Shown: positions 1 to 10,867 of the stretch, piece by piece
Layout: every line of letters starts with the position of its first letter
Position numbering within the stretch: position 1 is the first letter of the stretch
From: Chloroflexota bacterium
GTDB lineage: Bacteria; Chloroflexota; Chloroflexia; Chloroflexales; Roseiflexaceae
Direction: 5' to 3'
Length of the DNA: 41,015 bases
NCBI GenBank assembly: GCA_030550675.1
Contig: JAUQOW010000008.1
Coordinates: forward strand, 1 to 41,015
The notes under the pieces: model-generated
What the model saw: only the letters and a program-made list of their open reading frames with translations
Database searches by the model: none
What the model was told of the DNA's origin: nothing
Translations under genes and position numbers: made by a program

Positions 1-516
1 GGCGCGGCTCAGATCCATCAGCGCCAGGTAGTCGGATGCAGAAAGCGGTCTGGCGTTGCTGATCGACTGTTCGATTATCTGATATTGCTGAAGAAACGTG
101 GTGTACAGATCATCGCGCGTGCGCTGCTGTGCAACGATGCTGTTGTGGGTTTCTTCAAAGATCTGCCGGTATGTGACCGCCTGGTTTCCGATCCGGCGCA
201 GATGACTGACCATCGCCGGGTTGCGTGCGTCACGCTCCAGCCGACCGACTGTTTGTTGTAACACGTTGATCTGTCGTATGGCATCCTGATAGTTTCGTTC
301 ATTTGGTTGCTGAAGGTAGCGGTCAATCGTACGCTGCGCATCAGCGATTGCTGTCACTGCTTCGACGCTGTAGCGCGTGTCGATGGCTACATCGGCGCTT
401 AGCGCTTGCAGGCGGTCGCGGATGCCGCGCAGATGGAAGAGGGTGAAAAGACCAAGCACCAGAGTCAATGAGACGACAATGCCATACCCCAAGATAAGGC
501 GAGTGCGCAAGGACAT
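1..516 (-). CDS. Membrane sensor protein, N-terminal part (cut by window edge)
   Basis: The frame is open from an ATG at 516 down to base 1, giving 172 residues with no stop, so the gene continues outside the window. Residues about 5-28 form one hydrophobic membrane segment preceded by a basic MSLRTR start. The rest is a helical, charged region of the kind seen in four-helix-bundle periplasmic sensor domains of histidine kinases and chemoreceptors (repeated ERNYQDAIRQ / RDDLYTTFLQQ patterns). No kinase, HAMP or signalling domain falls inside the window, so histidine kinase versus methyl-accepting protein cannot be decided. It is transcribed away from the glutamine synthetase gene. The start was chosen because it directly precedes the membrane segment; the ribosome binding site is weak. 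Confidence 0.75.
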   Translation of the reverse strand, partial: MSLRTRLILGYGIVVSLTLVLGLFTLFHLRGIRDRLQALSADVAIDTRYSVEAVTAIADAQRTIDRYLQQPNERNYQDAIRQINVLQQTVGRLERDARNPAMVSHLRRIGNQAVTYRQIFEETHNSIVAQQRTRDDLYTTFLQQYQIIEQSISNARPLSASDYLALMDLSRA

Positions 517-808
517 ATCGCGCCCTATTGAGATGCGTTTTGATGAGGCGGACGTGACCATAGGCGTTAGTGCTGCAATGTTTCAGATAAAGATTAACAC
601 GATTTTACCCGCCTTACCAGTGCTGAAGGTGACAGGATGTGAACAAAATGCGATCAACTCAGATACATTGTGGAGCATGTTAGTAAAGATGCAGCCTCCC
701 GGTGTGAATGGCAATCCTGCAACCGGCGATCAGGAATCGTGTACAATGCTGACGTTGGCGCGCGTCTTGCTCGCCAGGCGACTCCTGTGATAAGGTAAGG
801 ATGCTGCT
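517..808. promoter_or_regulatory. Divergent intergenic region, weak promoter candidate
   Basis: This 292-bp gap separates the minus-strand sensor gene from the plus-strand glutamine synthetase gene. A TACAAT hexamer at 742-747 could be a -10 element for the downstream gene, but no convincing -35 lies at the right distance. No protein, RNA gene or repeat is recognised here. Confidence 0.25.
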
Positions 809-2239
809 ATGACCGGTCCATTGCGCGATTTTTTGGAAATCCCCTACGACGAACTCGAAGAGCTAAACCTGCAAATGAAGGAGTTGCGTCTGGTGCGCAC
901 GCCAGTCGATATCCTGCGTGAAGAGCGCAGCCGGTATCTCGCCGATGAAAAGCGCATCAAGGCGGTGACCGTCTGCTTTGCCGATCTCGAAGGTCGGCTG
1001 CACATGCTGGATTACGATAAAAAGTTCCTGCTCAAGTCCGCCGACAACCTGACGTTCGACGGCTCCTCGATCCGCGGCTTCTCGCGCCAGGCGGAATCCG
1101 ATCTGCGCCTGGCGATTGATTGGGCGGCGTTCTACTGGTTGCCAGCAGACGTGTTCGGACCAGGCAAAGTACTGGTGTTCGGCGAGGTGCTCGAACCGGA
1201 TGGGACGCCGTACAATGCGGATATGCGCTCGCGGTTGAAGCGCTACACCGACGACCTGTTCCGCCGTGAAGGTCTGGTATGCCACGTGGCGACCGAAATT
1301 GAGGGGTTTCTGTTCCAGGGACAGCATGCCGAGCAGCGTTATCGCGAGACCGATCGCTTTGAGTTTATTACGACCAGCGGGTACTATCACTCGCTGCCGG
1401 GTGATGCGCTTCGCCTGTTTATCGATACGGCGGCGGAAGTGCAACGAGCGATGGGCTTTGCCAACGAAAAGGACCATCCTGAAGTGGCGCCGTCGCAGTT
1501 CGAAATGAACTATTCCTACACCGAGGCGTCGATTGCTGCCGATCAGGTGCTGCTCTACAAACTGGTCTGCCGTCAGGTGGCGCATAAGATGGGAATGACG
1601 GCGAGTTTCCTGCCCAAGCCAGTCACTGGTGTGAACGGCAGTGGCATGCATACCAATCTCTCGCTTGCGCGCGGCGATACGAACCTGTTCTACGATCCCG
1701 CCGGGCGCGATCGCATCTCAGCGTTTGGCTGGAGTTTCATCAACCGCATTCTCCATAATGCCAGAGATCTCTGCCTGATCCTCAATTCGAGCGTCAACGC
1801 CTATCGCCGCCTCGACCCGCATTATGAAGCGCCCAATGAAATCAAAGCCTCGCCGATTGATCGCGGCGCGATGATTCGCATCCCGATCGGCAATGCGCGT
1901 TCGGCGCGCATCGAAGTGCGCTCAATCGCACCGGACGCCAATCCATACCTCGCTATCTATGCGCTGTTGCGCACCGGGCTTGAGGGACCGGAGGGGCAGG
2001 TCGCCGATCCGTATCAATCGCTTGGCATCCTCCCAGACAATATCTATGATGCGCTCGAGGATTTCCGGTCGAGCGCGCTGGTCCGGGAAATCATGGGTGA
2101 GGACGTTGCGATGCGTTTTGCCGCCGCCAAGCAGGCATCGGCTGATCGTTGCCCGCGTCTGCTCGGAACGGTTATCAAGCGCGCCGAGATTCAGTTTCAC
2201 CATGAAGTGACCAATCAGCATTTGTGGAATCTTTTCTAA
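809..2239 (+). CDS. glnA: Glutamine synthetase family protein (GlnA-like)
   Basis: Glutamine synthetase homologue of 476 residues, predicted to ligate ammonia to glutamate with ATP in the cytoplasm. Visible motifs are DGSSIRGF (84-91), the metal-binding ATEIEGFLF (161-169), HPEVAPSQFEM (223-233), NGSGMHTNLSL (276-286), NSSVNAYRRL followed by YEAP (326-342), and RIEVR (367-371). These match the ATP-grasp-like GS catalytic core in order. The region where GS-I beta enzymes carry the adenylylated tyrosine (NLYDLP-type loop) is shortened and the motif is absent, so adenylylation control is unlikely. The N-terminal 45 residues are an extra charged helix. An AAGG lies upstream of the ATG. Some GS-family proteins act on other amines or amino acids, so the exact substrate is not proven; no PII or amt gene is adjacent. 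Confidence 0.85.
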   Translation: MTGPLRDFLEIPYDELEELNLQMKELRLVRTPVDILREERSRYLADEKRIKAVTVCFADLEGRLHMLDYDKKFLLKSADNLTFDGSSIRGFSRQAESDLRLAIDWAAFYWLPADVFGPGKVLVFGEVLEPDGTPYNADMRSRLKRYTDDLFRREGLVCHVATEIEGFLFQGQHAEQRYRETDRFEFITTSGYYHSLPGDALRLFIDTAAEVQRAMGFANEKDHPEVAPSQFEMNYSYTEASIAADQVLLYKLVCRQVAHKMGMTASFLPKPVTGVNGSGMHTNLSLARGDTNLFYDPAGRDRISAFGWSFINRILHNARDLCLILNSSVNAYRRLDPHYEAPNEIKASPIDRGAMIRIPIGNARSARIEVRSIAPDANPYLAIYALLRTGLEGPEGQVADPYQSLGILPDNIYDALEDFRSSALVREIMGEDVAMRFAAAKQASADRCPRLLGTVIKRAEIQFHHEVTNQHLWNLF

Positions 2240-2240
2240 C

Positions 2241-2358
2241 GGAAAAATCAACCTGAGCCTGGATAATCACGCTTGCGCCTGTGGAGCGGTTGGCGCTGGC
2301 TGAGCCTGTCGAAGCCAGCGCCGATCACAAGACTGTCCAACATCCAGGTTGATCTTCC
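2241..2358. repeat. Compound intergenic palindromic repeat, copy A
   Basis: The outer arms are GGAAAAATCAACCT at the left and AGGTTGATCTTCC at the right. The inner arms are GGCGCTGGC (2292-2300) and GCCAGCGCC (2314-2322) around the core TGAGCCTGTCGAA. The stretch CTTGCGCCTGTGGAGCG left of the core recurs in the copy at 29091. It sits between the glutamine synthetase and beta-galactosidase genes and could fold as a terminator or mRNA-end structure. Confidence 0.8.
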
Positions 2359-2363
2359 TGTAA

Positions 2364-5549
<3,186 letters not shown>

Positions 5550-5568
5550 TCTGATAAGAATGCATGAG

Positions 5569-5657
5569 GTACAGACGTTGCATTGCAACGTCTGTACGAT
5601 GGCGTTGCATTGCAACGTCTGTACGATGGCGTTGCATTGCAACGTCTGTACGATGGC
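5569..5657. repeat. Three 27-bp tandem repeats with palindromic core, likely bidirectional terminator
   Basis: Three identical 27-bp units begin at 5577, 5604 and 5631, each starting GTTGCATTGCAACGTCTGTA. Bases 5569-5597 form a perfect inverted repeat with 14-bp arms (GTACAGACGTTGCA and its complement) around a single T. It lies between the convergent beta-galactosidase and flavodoxin genes, where hairpins could end transcription from both sides. The same core appears at 16824-16872. Confidence 0.85.
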
Positions 5658-5671
5658 GCTCTTCTCCGAGG

Positions 5672-6319
5672 TTACGCTTCCACTAACACGTCTTCAGACC
5701 ATGCCTCAATCGCTGTCCAATCACGCCGATCCTCTTCGACTGCGCCGAGCATGCGGACAATGAGCCGGTCGAGGAACGACAGCCGCGCGAAGCTCATGGC
5801 GCCAGCGAAATACGCCTCAGCAACCGGGTTGATCAACGGACGCACAGCGTCGAGATACGCCGCGCGGTTGGCGCGACTGGCTTCATCGTCGCCGGTGTTC
5901 AGCAAGTGAACGGTAAAGAGCGCGACTGGCGCGCCGTTCAACGCCGACTGGTTCATCCTCACGAAATCGACCGCTTCAGGCAGCCAGCGACCCATCCGAA
6001 CGGCGCTGCCGATAATGATCGCGTCATAGCCGGTGATCGCCGGTTGGGCCTTGATCGGTTTCACATCCACAGCGAAGCCGCGGTCACTGAGGGTTCTGGC
6101 GATGGCGGCGGCAATCTCGGCGGTGGAACCGGCGCGGGTCGCATACGTGACGAGGACACGCCTGCTCATGGTGCTCTCCTTTACAAAGGTCAGATCGACG
6201 ACGGCTGACTCTGGCGCGAGCGTGGCGATGTATCCGCCGCCGATACAGGCTGCGGTTGTCGCTGCCAGACCGATGCCTGCGGCTTTGAGAAAACGTCGTC
6301 GGGTGAACGCCTGATCCAT
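5672..6319 (-). CDS. Flavodoxin-like protein with Tat-like signal (HemG/Flavodoxin_5 type)
   Basis: A 215-residue protein with a flavodoxin fold that should bind FMN; the closest named relatives are flavodoxin-domain proteins related to menaquinone-dependent protoporphyrinogen oxidase. The long form starts at 6319 with a GGAG upstream. It carries TRRRFLKAAG followed by a small hydrophobic stretch ending in TTAAC, which resembles a twin-arginine leader, possibly lipoprotein. The flavodoxin domain begins at residue 51 (MSRRVLVTYATRAGSTAEIA), where TYATRAGST is the phosphate-binding loop, followed by the IIIGSAVRMGRW and FTVHLL segments. Met51 (6169) has its own strong AAAGGAG six bases upstream, so a 165-residue cytoplasmic form is equally plausible. 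It is a single gene, convergent with the beta-galactosidase gene. The electron partner is unknown. Confidence 0.8.
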   Translation of the reverse strand: MDQAFTRRRFLKAAGIGLAATTAACIGGGYIATLAPESAVVDLTFVKESTMSRRVLVTYATRAGSTAEIAAAIARTLSDRGFAVDVKPIKAQPAITGYDAIIIGSAVRMGRWLPEAVDFVRMNQSALNGAPVALFTVHLLNTGDDEASRANRAAYLDAVRPLINPVAEAYFAGAMSFARLSFLDRLIVRMLGAVEEDRRDWTAIEAWSEDVLVEA

Positions 6320-6491
6320 GGTTGTTCTCCAGTTCCCAGCAGCGCCCTGTTTCCTGACAGGCATCTGTTCTGTGAAAGCGCGGCGCTGTCCGGGCAATAG
6401 ATGACAACCGGAGCATACAATCTATGGCGCGTTCACGAACCACATCTTTGTGTAGGAGGAGGGACCACGAGCAGGCTTTTGGACACGCCCA

Positions 6492-7913
6492 TCACACCCC
6501 ATTCTCCGCACGCGCGACGCCTTCAGCCCGCGCGGCGCGCGCCACGGCTGCGGCAATCGCTGGTACGACGTCGCGGTTGAAGACGCTGGGGATGATGTAT
6601 TCCTCGTTCAGTTCTTCTCGACTGATAACGCTTGCCAGCCCTTCAGCGGCTGCCAGGCGCATCCCCGGGGTGATTTTTGCGGCGCGCACATCGAGCGCCC
6701 CGCGGAAAATGCCTGGAAAACTGAGCGCATTGTTGATCTGGTTGGGGAAATCGGAACGTCCGGTGGCGACAACGCGGGCATAGTGCTGCAACATCTCCGG
6801 GTCCCCTTCAGGAATGGGGTTGGCAAGCGCAAAAACAATCGGGTCGCTTCCCATGCTCTGCACCATCTCGGCAGTGAGAACATTCCCGGTCGAGACGCCA
6901 ATGAAGGCATCAGCGCCGACGAGCGCTTCCGCCAGCCCGCCGCGTCGTCGTTCGCGGTTGGTGCGCGCAGCGATCTGTCGCTGCATTGGGGTCAGATGCT
7001 GATCCTCGTCGATGTTCAGGATGCCGGCCCGATCCACAGCAGTAATTTCGCCGACGCCAGCGATGAGGAGGTTGTGAATAATCGCCGTGCCTGCTGCGCC
7101 GACGCCATTGACCACCACCCGCATCTGGTCGAGACGTTTGCCGACCAGCGTCGCCGCGTTGCGCAGACCTGCCAGTACAACCACTGCCGTGCCATGTTGA
7201 TCGTCGTGCATCACCGGGATGTCAAGGCGTTCGACCAGACGCTCTTCGATGTCGAAGCACTTGGGTGCAGCGATGTCTTCCAGATTGATGGCGCCGAATA
7301 CTGGCGAAATCTGCTCGACCGTCGCCACGATCACGTCGGGGTCCTGGCTCTTCAGGCAGATCGGGAAGGCGTCGATATCCGCCAGTTCTTTGAAAAGCAC
7401 CGCTTTTCCTTCCATTACCGGGATGGCTGCCGCGGCGCCGAGGTTGCCTAGCCCCAGGACGGCGCTGCCGTCGCTGACGACTGCCAGGCTATTTTTCTTG
7501 ATTGTCAGGGAGAAAGCGTTCTCTTCATCGCGGGCAATCGCCCGGCAGACGCGCGCGACGCCGGGGGTGTAGATGAGTGAGAGATCGTCGCGGCTCTTGA
7601 GCGGAGTGCGACTGTGAATGGAAATCTTGCCGCCCTGGTGCAAGGAAAACACCCGATCGCTTACATTGGTGACGACAACGCCAGGGATGGCGTTGACACG
7701 GCGAACAATGCGGTCGCCATGGAGTTCATCCTGCACGCGCACGGTGATGTCGCGCACGATGTGTTTGCGGTCAACGCGCACAATGTCGATAGCGCCGATA
7801 TTGCCGCCGTTCTCGCCGATGGCAGTGGCGATGGCGCCCAGCATACCAGGACGATTGTCGATTTGACAGCGGATGGTCAGCGTATAAGCTATCCCTTGAT
7901 TTGCTCCGGTCAT
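6492..7913 (-). CDS. NAD(P)-dependent malic enzyme with N-terminal ACT domain
   Basis: Oxidative decarboxylation of malate to pyruvate, 473 residues, cytoplasmic. Residues about 8-85 are an ACT domain (RPGMLGAIATAIGENGGNIG), a small-molecule-binding regulatory module found on many bacterial and archaeal malic enzymes. The catalytic part has the tyrosine motif SLIYTPGVA (Tyr115), the lysine motif EGKAVLFKELADIDAFPI (Lys175), HDDQHGTA (236-243) and the Rossmann motif NGVGAAG (269-275). AGGAG lies six bases before the ATG. The length fits the short bacterial type without the phosphotransacetylase tail. Together with pyruvate phosphate dikinase at 16884 it would connect C4 acids to phosphoenolpyruvate. 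Cofactor preference (NAD or NADP) cannot be settled by eye. Confidence 0.92.
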   Translation of the reverse strand: MTGANQGIAYTLTIRCQIDNRPGMLGAIATAIGENGGNIGAIDIVRVDRKHIVRDITVRVQDELHGDRIVRRVNAIPGVVVTNVSDRVFSLHQGGKISIHSRTPLKSRDDLSLIYTPGVARVCRAIARDEENAFSLTIKKNSLAVVSDGSAVLGLGNLGAAAAIPVMEGKAVLFKELADIDAFPICLKSQDPDVIVATVEQISPVFGAINLEDIAAPKCFDIEERLVERLDIPVMHDDQHGTAVVVLAGLRNAATLVGKRLDQMRVVVNGVGAAGTAIIHNLLIAGVGEITAVDRAGILNIDEDQHLTPMQRQIAARTNRERRRGGLAEALVGADAFIGVSTGNVLTAEMVQSMGSDPIVFALANPIPEGDPEMLQHYARVVATGRSDFPNQINNALSFPGIFRGALDVRAAKITPGMRLAAAEGLASVISREELNEEYIIPSVFNRDVVPAIAAAVARAARAEGVARAENGV

Positions 7914-7953
7914 CAGGCGCTCCTGTCCTCATCAGGGGTATCGCAGTTGCCTG

Positions 7954-7959
7954 ATTATA
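7954..7959 (-). promoter_or_regulatory. -10 element candidate for the malic enzyme gene
   Basis: Read on the minus strand this is a perfect TATAAT, placing a start of transcription about 34 bases before the malic enzyme ATG. No good -35 hexamer is seen 16-18 bases upstream. Confidence 0.4.
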
Positions 7960-8017
7960 CGATATGCAGGAGAAGTTGGATGAGACAGGCGTCTTTTTTG
8001 CAAAGAACGTCCGGATT

Positions 8018-8107
8018 AGGAAGATCAACCAGATATTGGGCGATCCCGTGATCGGCGTTGGCTTCGACAGGCTCAGCCAACGCAGGTTGAGCCTGTCGAA
8101 ACCAACG
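8018..8107. repeat. Compound intergenic palindromic repeat, copy B
   Basis: It begins with AGGAAGATCAACCAG like the outer arm of the other copies. It then has GCGTTGGC (8055-8062) and GCCAACGC (8076-8083) around TTCGACAGGCTCA, followed by a second half-unit GGTTGAGCCTGTCGAAACC. The right outer arm is missing. It separates two minus-strand genes. Confidence 0.75.
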
Positions 8108-8128
8108 TGTCAAACCTCGTCTGCAACG

Positions 8129-9163
8129 CTATCGCCAACTCACGAATGGTGTTGGATCAATATTGACTCCCCACCGCCAGACTTCGTAGTGCAGGTGGGG
8201 TCCGGTGGCGTAGCCGGTGCTGCCGACTGTGCCGATCTGAGCGCCGCGCCGCACTTCCTGACCGTCGCGGACCAGGATAGCGTCCAGATGACCGTATGCA
8301 GTCGTCCAGCCAGTCTCCTGATTTTCGATGCGCACAAAGTTGCCGCCGGGCCAGCTGCCGGGGTAGACCCGCGCGATCCCGTCGTGGGTGGCGATCACTG
8401 ACGCGCCGCGCGTTGGTCCCGGTTCGGCATAGCCGTCGCCGTCCGCGTCAATGGCGAAATCAAGCGCACCCCACACGGCGGTTGGCGTATGAGTGCCCTC
8501 TTGGTACCCCTGAGTCACTACAATCTGTCCAACCGGCGCAATCAACGGGTATCCGCGCGGCGCAGCGCGGTCGATGCGTTTTGACTCGACTGTGGCTGCC
8601 GGTCCAGGCGAGGCAGTAGCGACTGGCGCTTTGACCGGTTGCGGCGCTCCTTCTGTAGCTGTCTGGCTGGACGCAGCGCCCGGCATCGTCTGAGGCGCCG
8701 ACGCGGAGGCGGTAGCGGTCAGGAGCTCCGCCTTGAGCATTGTGACATTGATCGCCCCGCCGACAGGCGCTGTTTCGGATGGAAGGTCTGCTGGCATTAC
8801 AGCGACAGCCCGCGACGCAGGCAGTGATGCAACTGGTGCGTTCGATGGCGACACGACCGATGGTTCGCTGTGCGACAGCAGCGACGTTGCCAGCACAGTC
8901 GTCGTCAGGGCGATAGCGAAGGGTGTTGCCATCTGTCGGAGATCGATCAGGGCTGGAGATGGCTCAACCAATGGTGAAGCGTGGGGCAGCGCATGCGGTG
9001 CGACTGCCAGAACGCGCGCCAGATGCGCGCGCGTTGCTCCGTCGATGGAGAGCGCGCCGAGTTCGATGGCGCCAAGATGACGCGCTGGAATGCCGCTCAG
9101 GATCGCCAGTTCGGTCAGGGTCAGTCCACGGCTGCGGCGCAGGGATCGTAACGTGGTCGTCAT
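8129..9163 (-). CDS. Membrane-anchored LytM/M23-family peptidase-like protein with N-terminal HTH
   Basis: 344 residues. Residues 1-60 form a Cro/C1-type helix-turn-helix (LRRSRGLTLTELAILSGIP), one membrane segment lies at about 79-97, then a long Ala/Pro/Thr linker, and an M23 domain at about 205-344. That domain has YGHLD (290-294) and the GPHLHYEV motif with His323 and His325. This layout resembles RodZ-like or cell-wall-remodelling proteins, with the M23 domain expected outside the membrane. The first zinc-ligand motif HxxxD is WGALD here (Trp231, Asp235), so the usual histidine is missing. Either His224 replaces it or the domain is an inactive regulator like EnvC. The upstream ribosome binding site is weak. 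It is a single minus-strand gene. Confidence 0.82.
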   Translation of the reverse strand: MTTTLRSLRRSRGLTLTELAILSGIPARHLGAIELGALSIDGATRAHLARVLAVAPHALPHASPLVEPSPALIDLRQMATPFAIALTTTVLATSLLSHSEPSVVSPSNAPVASLPASRAVAVMPADLPSETAPVGGAINVTMLKAELLTATASASAPQTMPGAASSQTATEGAPQPVKAPVATASPGPAATVESKRIDRAAPRGYPLIAPVGQIVVTQGYQEGTHTPTAVWGALDFAIDADGDGYAEPGPTRGASVIATHDGIARVYPGSWPGGNFVRIENQETGWTTAYGHLDAILVRDGQEVRRGAQIGTVGSTGYATGPHLHYEVWRWGVNIDPTPFVSWR

Positions 9164-9257
9164 ACGGTATAGCGTCGTTGTTCAGCGTTTGTGCGAATGC
9201 CTGCGCAGAGCATAGCGCAAGAAAGCGCACTCGTGCATGACAACATGCTTACACCTG

Positions 9258-10013
9258 CTACGGCATCACCCACCCGCCATCGACCGCCAGCACCTGACCG
9301 GTAATGTACGATGCCGCTGGCGATAGGAGAAAAACGACGGCTGCTGCAACTTCTTCCGGCGTGCCGAAGCGCCCCATCGCAATCGCATCGAGCGCCCATT
9401 GCCGGCGCGCCGCCGGCAACCCGGCGAGCATGTCAGTCTCGATATATCCCGGCGCAACCACATTCACAGTAATCCCGTCGCGCGCTGTTTCACGCGCCAG
9501 CGCGCGCGCCAGACCGACCAGTCCCGCCTTGGCGGCGGCGTAGTTCGCCTGACCGACATTGCCCGCCAGCCCTGCCAGCGAGCCGATCATAACGATCCGC
9601 CCATACTTCTGAGCGCGCATCGGCGCCAGCGCTGCGCGACTGCACAGGAAAGCGCCAGTCAGATGGACATCAATGACGGTGCGCCACTGATCGGGGCGCA
9701 TCCGCACAAATGGCGCATCACTGGTCAGACCGGCATTGTTGACCAGCGCATCGAGCCGCTGCCAGCGTTCAAGGCAGGCGTCCACCATCGTCTGGACGGC
9801 GCGCTCATCGGCGACATCGGCGGCAAACGCCATCGCCTCGCGTCCCATCGACTCAATGGCGCTCACAACCTCCCGTGCAGCGGCGGCGTTGCGCTGATAG
9901 TTGACAAGAACGCGCCCGCCGCGCGCCGCAATCGCCAGCGCAATCGCCCGCCCGATGCCTCGCGATGCGCCGGTGACCAGTGCGACCTGATCTTGCAAAT
10001 CCTGGGTGATCAT
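9258..10013 (-). CDS. fabG: SDR-family oxidoreductase, 3-oxoacyl-ACP reductase-like
   Basis: A 251-residue short-chain dehydrogenase. It has the nucleotide-binding motif GASRGIG (15-21), NNAG (92-95), and the catalytic Ser145, Tyr158 and Lys162 (YAAAK). The C-terminal [23 protein letters not shown] is the signature of FabG-like classical SDRs, which reduce beta-ketoacyl-ACP with NADPH in fatty acid synthesis. No acpP, fabD or fabF is nearby, so it may instead act on another keto substrate. It is transcribed divergently from the response regulator at 10105 with a 91-bp shared upstream region. Confidence 0.85.
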   Translation of the reverse strand: MITQDLQDQVALVTGASRGIGRAIALAIAARGGRVLVNYQRNAAAAREVVSAIESMGREAMAFAADVADERAVQTMVDACLERWQRLDALVNNAGLTSDAPFVRMRPDQWRTVIDVHLTGAFLCSRAALAPMRAQKYGRIVMIGSLAGLAGNVGQANYAAAKAGLVGLARALARETARDGITVNVVAPGYIETDMLAGLPAARRQWALDAIAMGRFGTPEEVAAAVVFLLSPAASYITGQVLAVDGGWVMP

Positions 10014-10027
10014 CCTTGCTCGTTTCC

Positions 10028-10056
10028 TTGCACCACGCAGAGCGGTCTGTTACAAT
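10028..10056 (+). promoter_or_regulatory. Sigma70-type promoter for response regulator
   Basis: TTGCAC (10028-10033) and TACAAT (10051-10056) are spaced by 17 bases. The predicted start at about 10063 lies some 42 bases before the response regulator ATG. Confidence 0.6.
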
Positions 10057-10104
10057 GCACGGCGTTCTCAAATATCTGGTTGTTATCTATCTCTGTGCCG
10101 CCTT

Positions 10105-10779
10105 ATGAGCACTATTTTAATCGTTGAGGACGAAGCCGAGATTGCCGGATATCTCCGACGCGGGCTGACATTCGAAGGGTACAACGTCGAGATCGCCGCC
10201 GATGGACGTCAGGCGCTTGAGATTGCGCGCGAACGTCCGCCTGACCTGGTGGTGCTTGACCTGATGCTGCCAGGCATCGATGGGCTGGAAGTTGCGCGAC
10301 GCATCCGCACCGCTTCGGATGTGCCGATTATCATGCTCACGGCGCGCGACGCTGTGCCGGATCGGGTCGCCGGTCTCGAAGCGGGCGCCGATGATTATTT
10401 GATCAAACCGTTCGCCTTCGAGGAACTGCTGGCGCGCATCCGCGTCCAGTTGCGCCGCCGTCAGCGCGAAGACACGGCGACCGTGCTGCGCTACGGTCCG
10501 CTGACGATGGATCTTGCTGCGCACGAAGTCACCATTGGCGATCGACGGGTGGATCTCACAGCAAAGGAATACGATCTGCTCGAATTGTTCATGCGCCACC
10601 CGCAGCAAGTGTTGACACGTGATGTCATCTACGATCGCGTATGGGGCTACAACTTCGGCGGCGAAAGCAACATCATCGAAGTCTACGTCCGCTACCTGCG
10701 CCAGAAACTCGAGGCGCGCGGCGAGCCGCGCCTGATCCATACGGTGCGCGGAGTCGGATATATTCTGCGTGAAGAATAA
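10105..10779 (+). CDS. Two-component response regulator, OmpR/PhoB family (orphan)
   Basis: A 224-residue DNA-binding response regulator. The receiver domain (1-115) has the acidic pair Glu8-Asp9, phosphoacceptor Asp52 in VVLDLMLPG, Thr79 and Lys101 in LIKPF. The winged-helix domain (about 128-222) includes [16 protein letters not shown] and [10 protein letters not shown], ending in [10 protein letters not shown], the classic OmpR/PhoB pattern. The start at 10105 begins exactly with the receiver; an upstream in-frame ATG at 10006 would add unrelated residues and overlap the promoter. No histidine kinase is adjacent, so the partner is elsewhere in the genome. The following gene runs in the opposite direction. 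Confidence 0.93.
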   Translation: MSTILIVEDEAEIAGYLRRGLTFEGYNVEIAADGRQALEIARERPPDLVVLDLMLPGIDGLEVARRIRTASDVPIIMLTARDAVPDRVAGLEAGADDYLIKPFAFEELLARIRVQLRRRQREDTATVLRYGPLTMDLAAHEVTIGDRRVDLTAKEYDLLELFMRHPQQVLTRDVIYDRVWGYNFGGESNIIEVYVRYLRQKLEARGEPRLIHTVRGVGYILREE

Positions 10780-10819
10780 CGCCGCGCCCGACAAGAGCAA
10801 TCTGAATTCCTGCGCTCAA

Positions 10820-10848
10820 CGTCGGCTTCGACAGGCTCAGCGTCGGGT
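10820..10848. repeat. Short copy of the TGAGCCTGTCGAA palindromic repeat
   Basis: Only the inner core is present: CGTCGGCTTCGACAGGCTCA then GCGTCGGG. It lies between the convergent response regulator and nucleoside hydrolase genes. Confidence 0.65.
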
Positions 10849-10867
10849 CAAGCATGAGAATGCATGT

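Noticed and set aside
377-790. 137-codon plus-strand open frame before the glutamine synthetase gene
   Set aside because: It overlaps the convincing minus-strand sensor gene and its translation has no recognisable features.
5577-5657. CRISPR-like array of three 27-bp repeats
   Set aside because: The units are head-to-tail with no spacers, the core is palindromic, and no cas genes are near.
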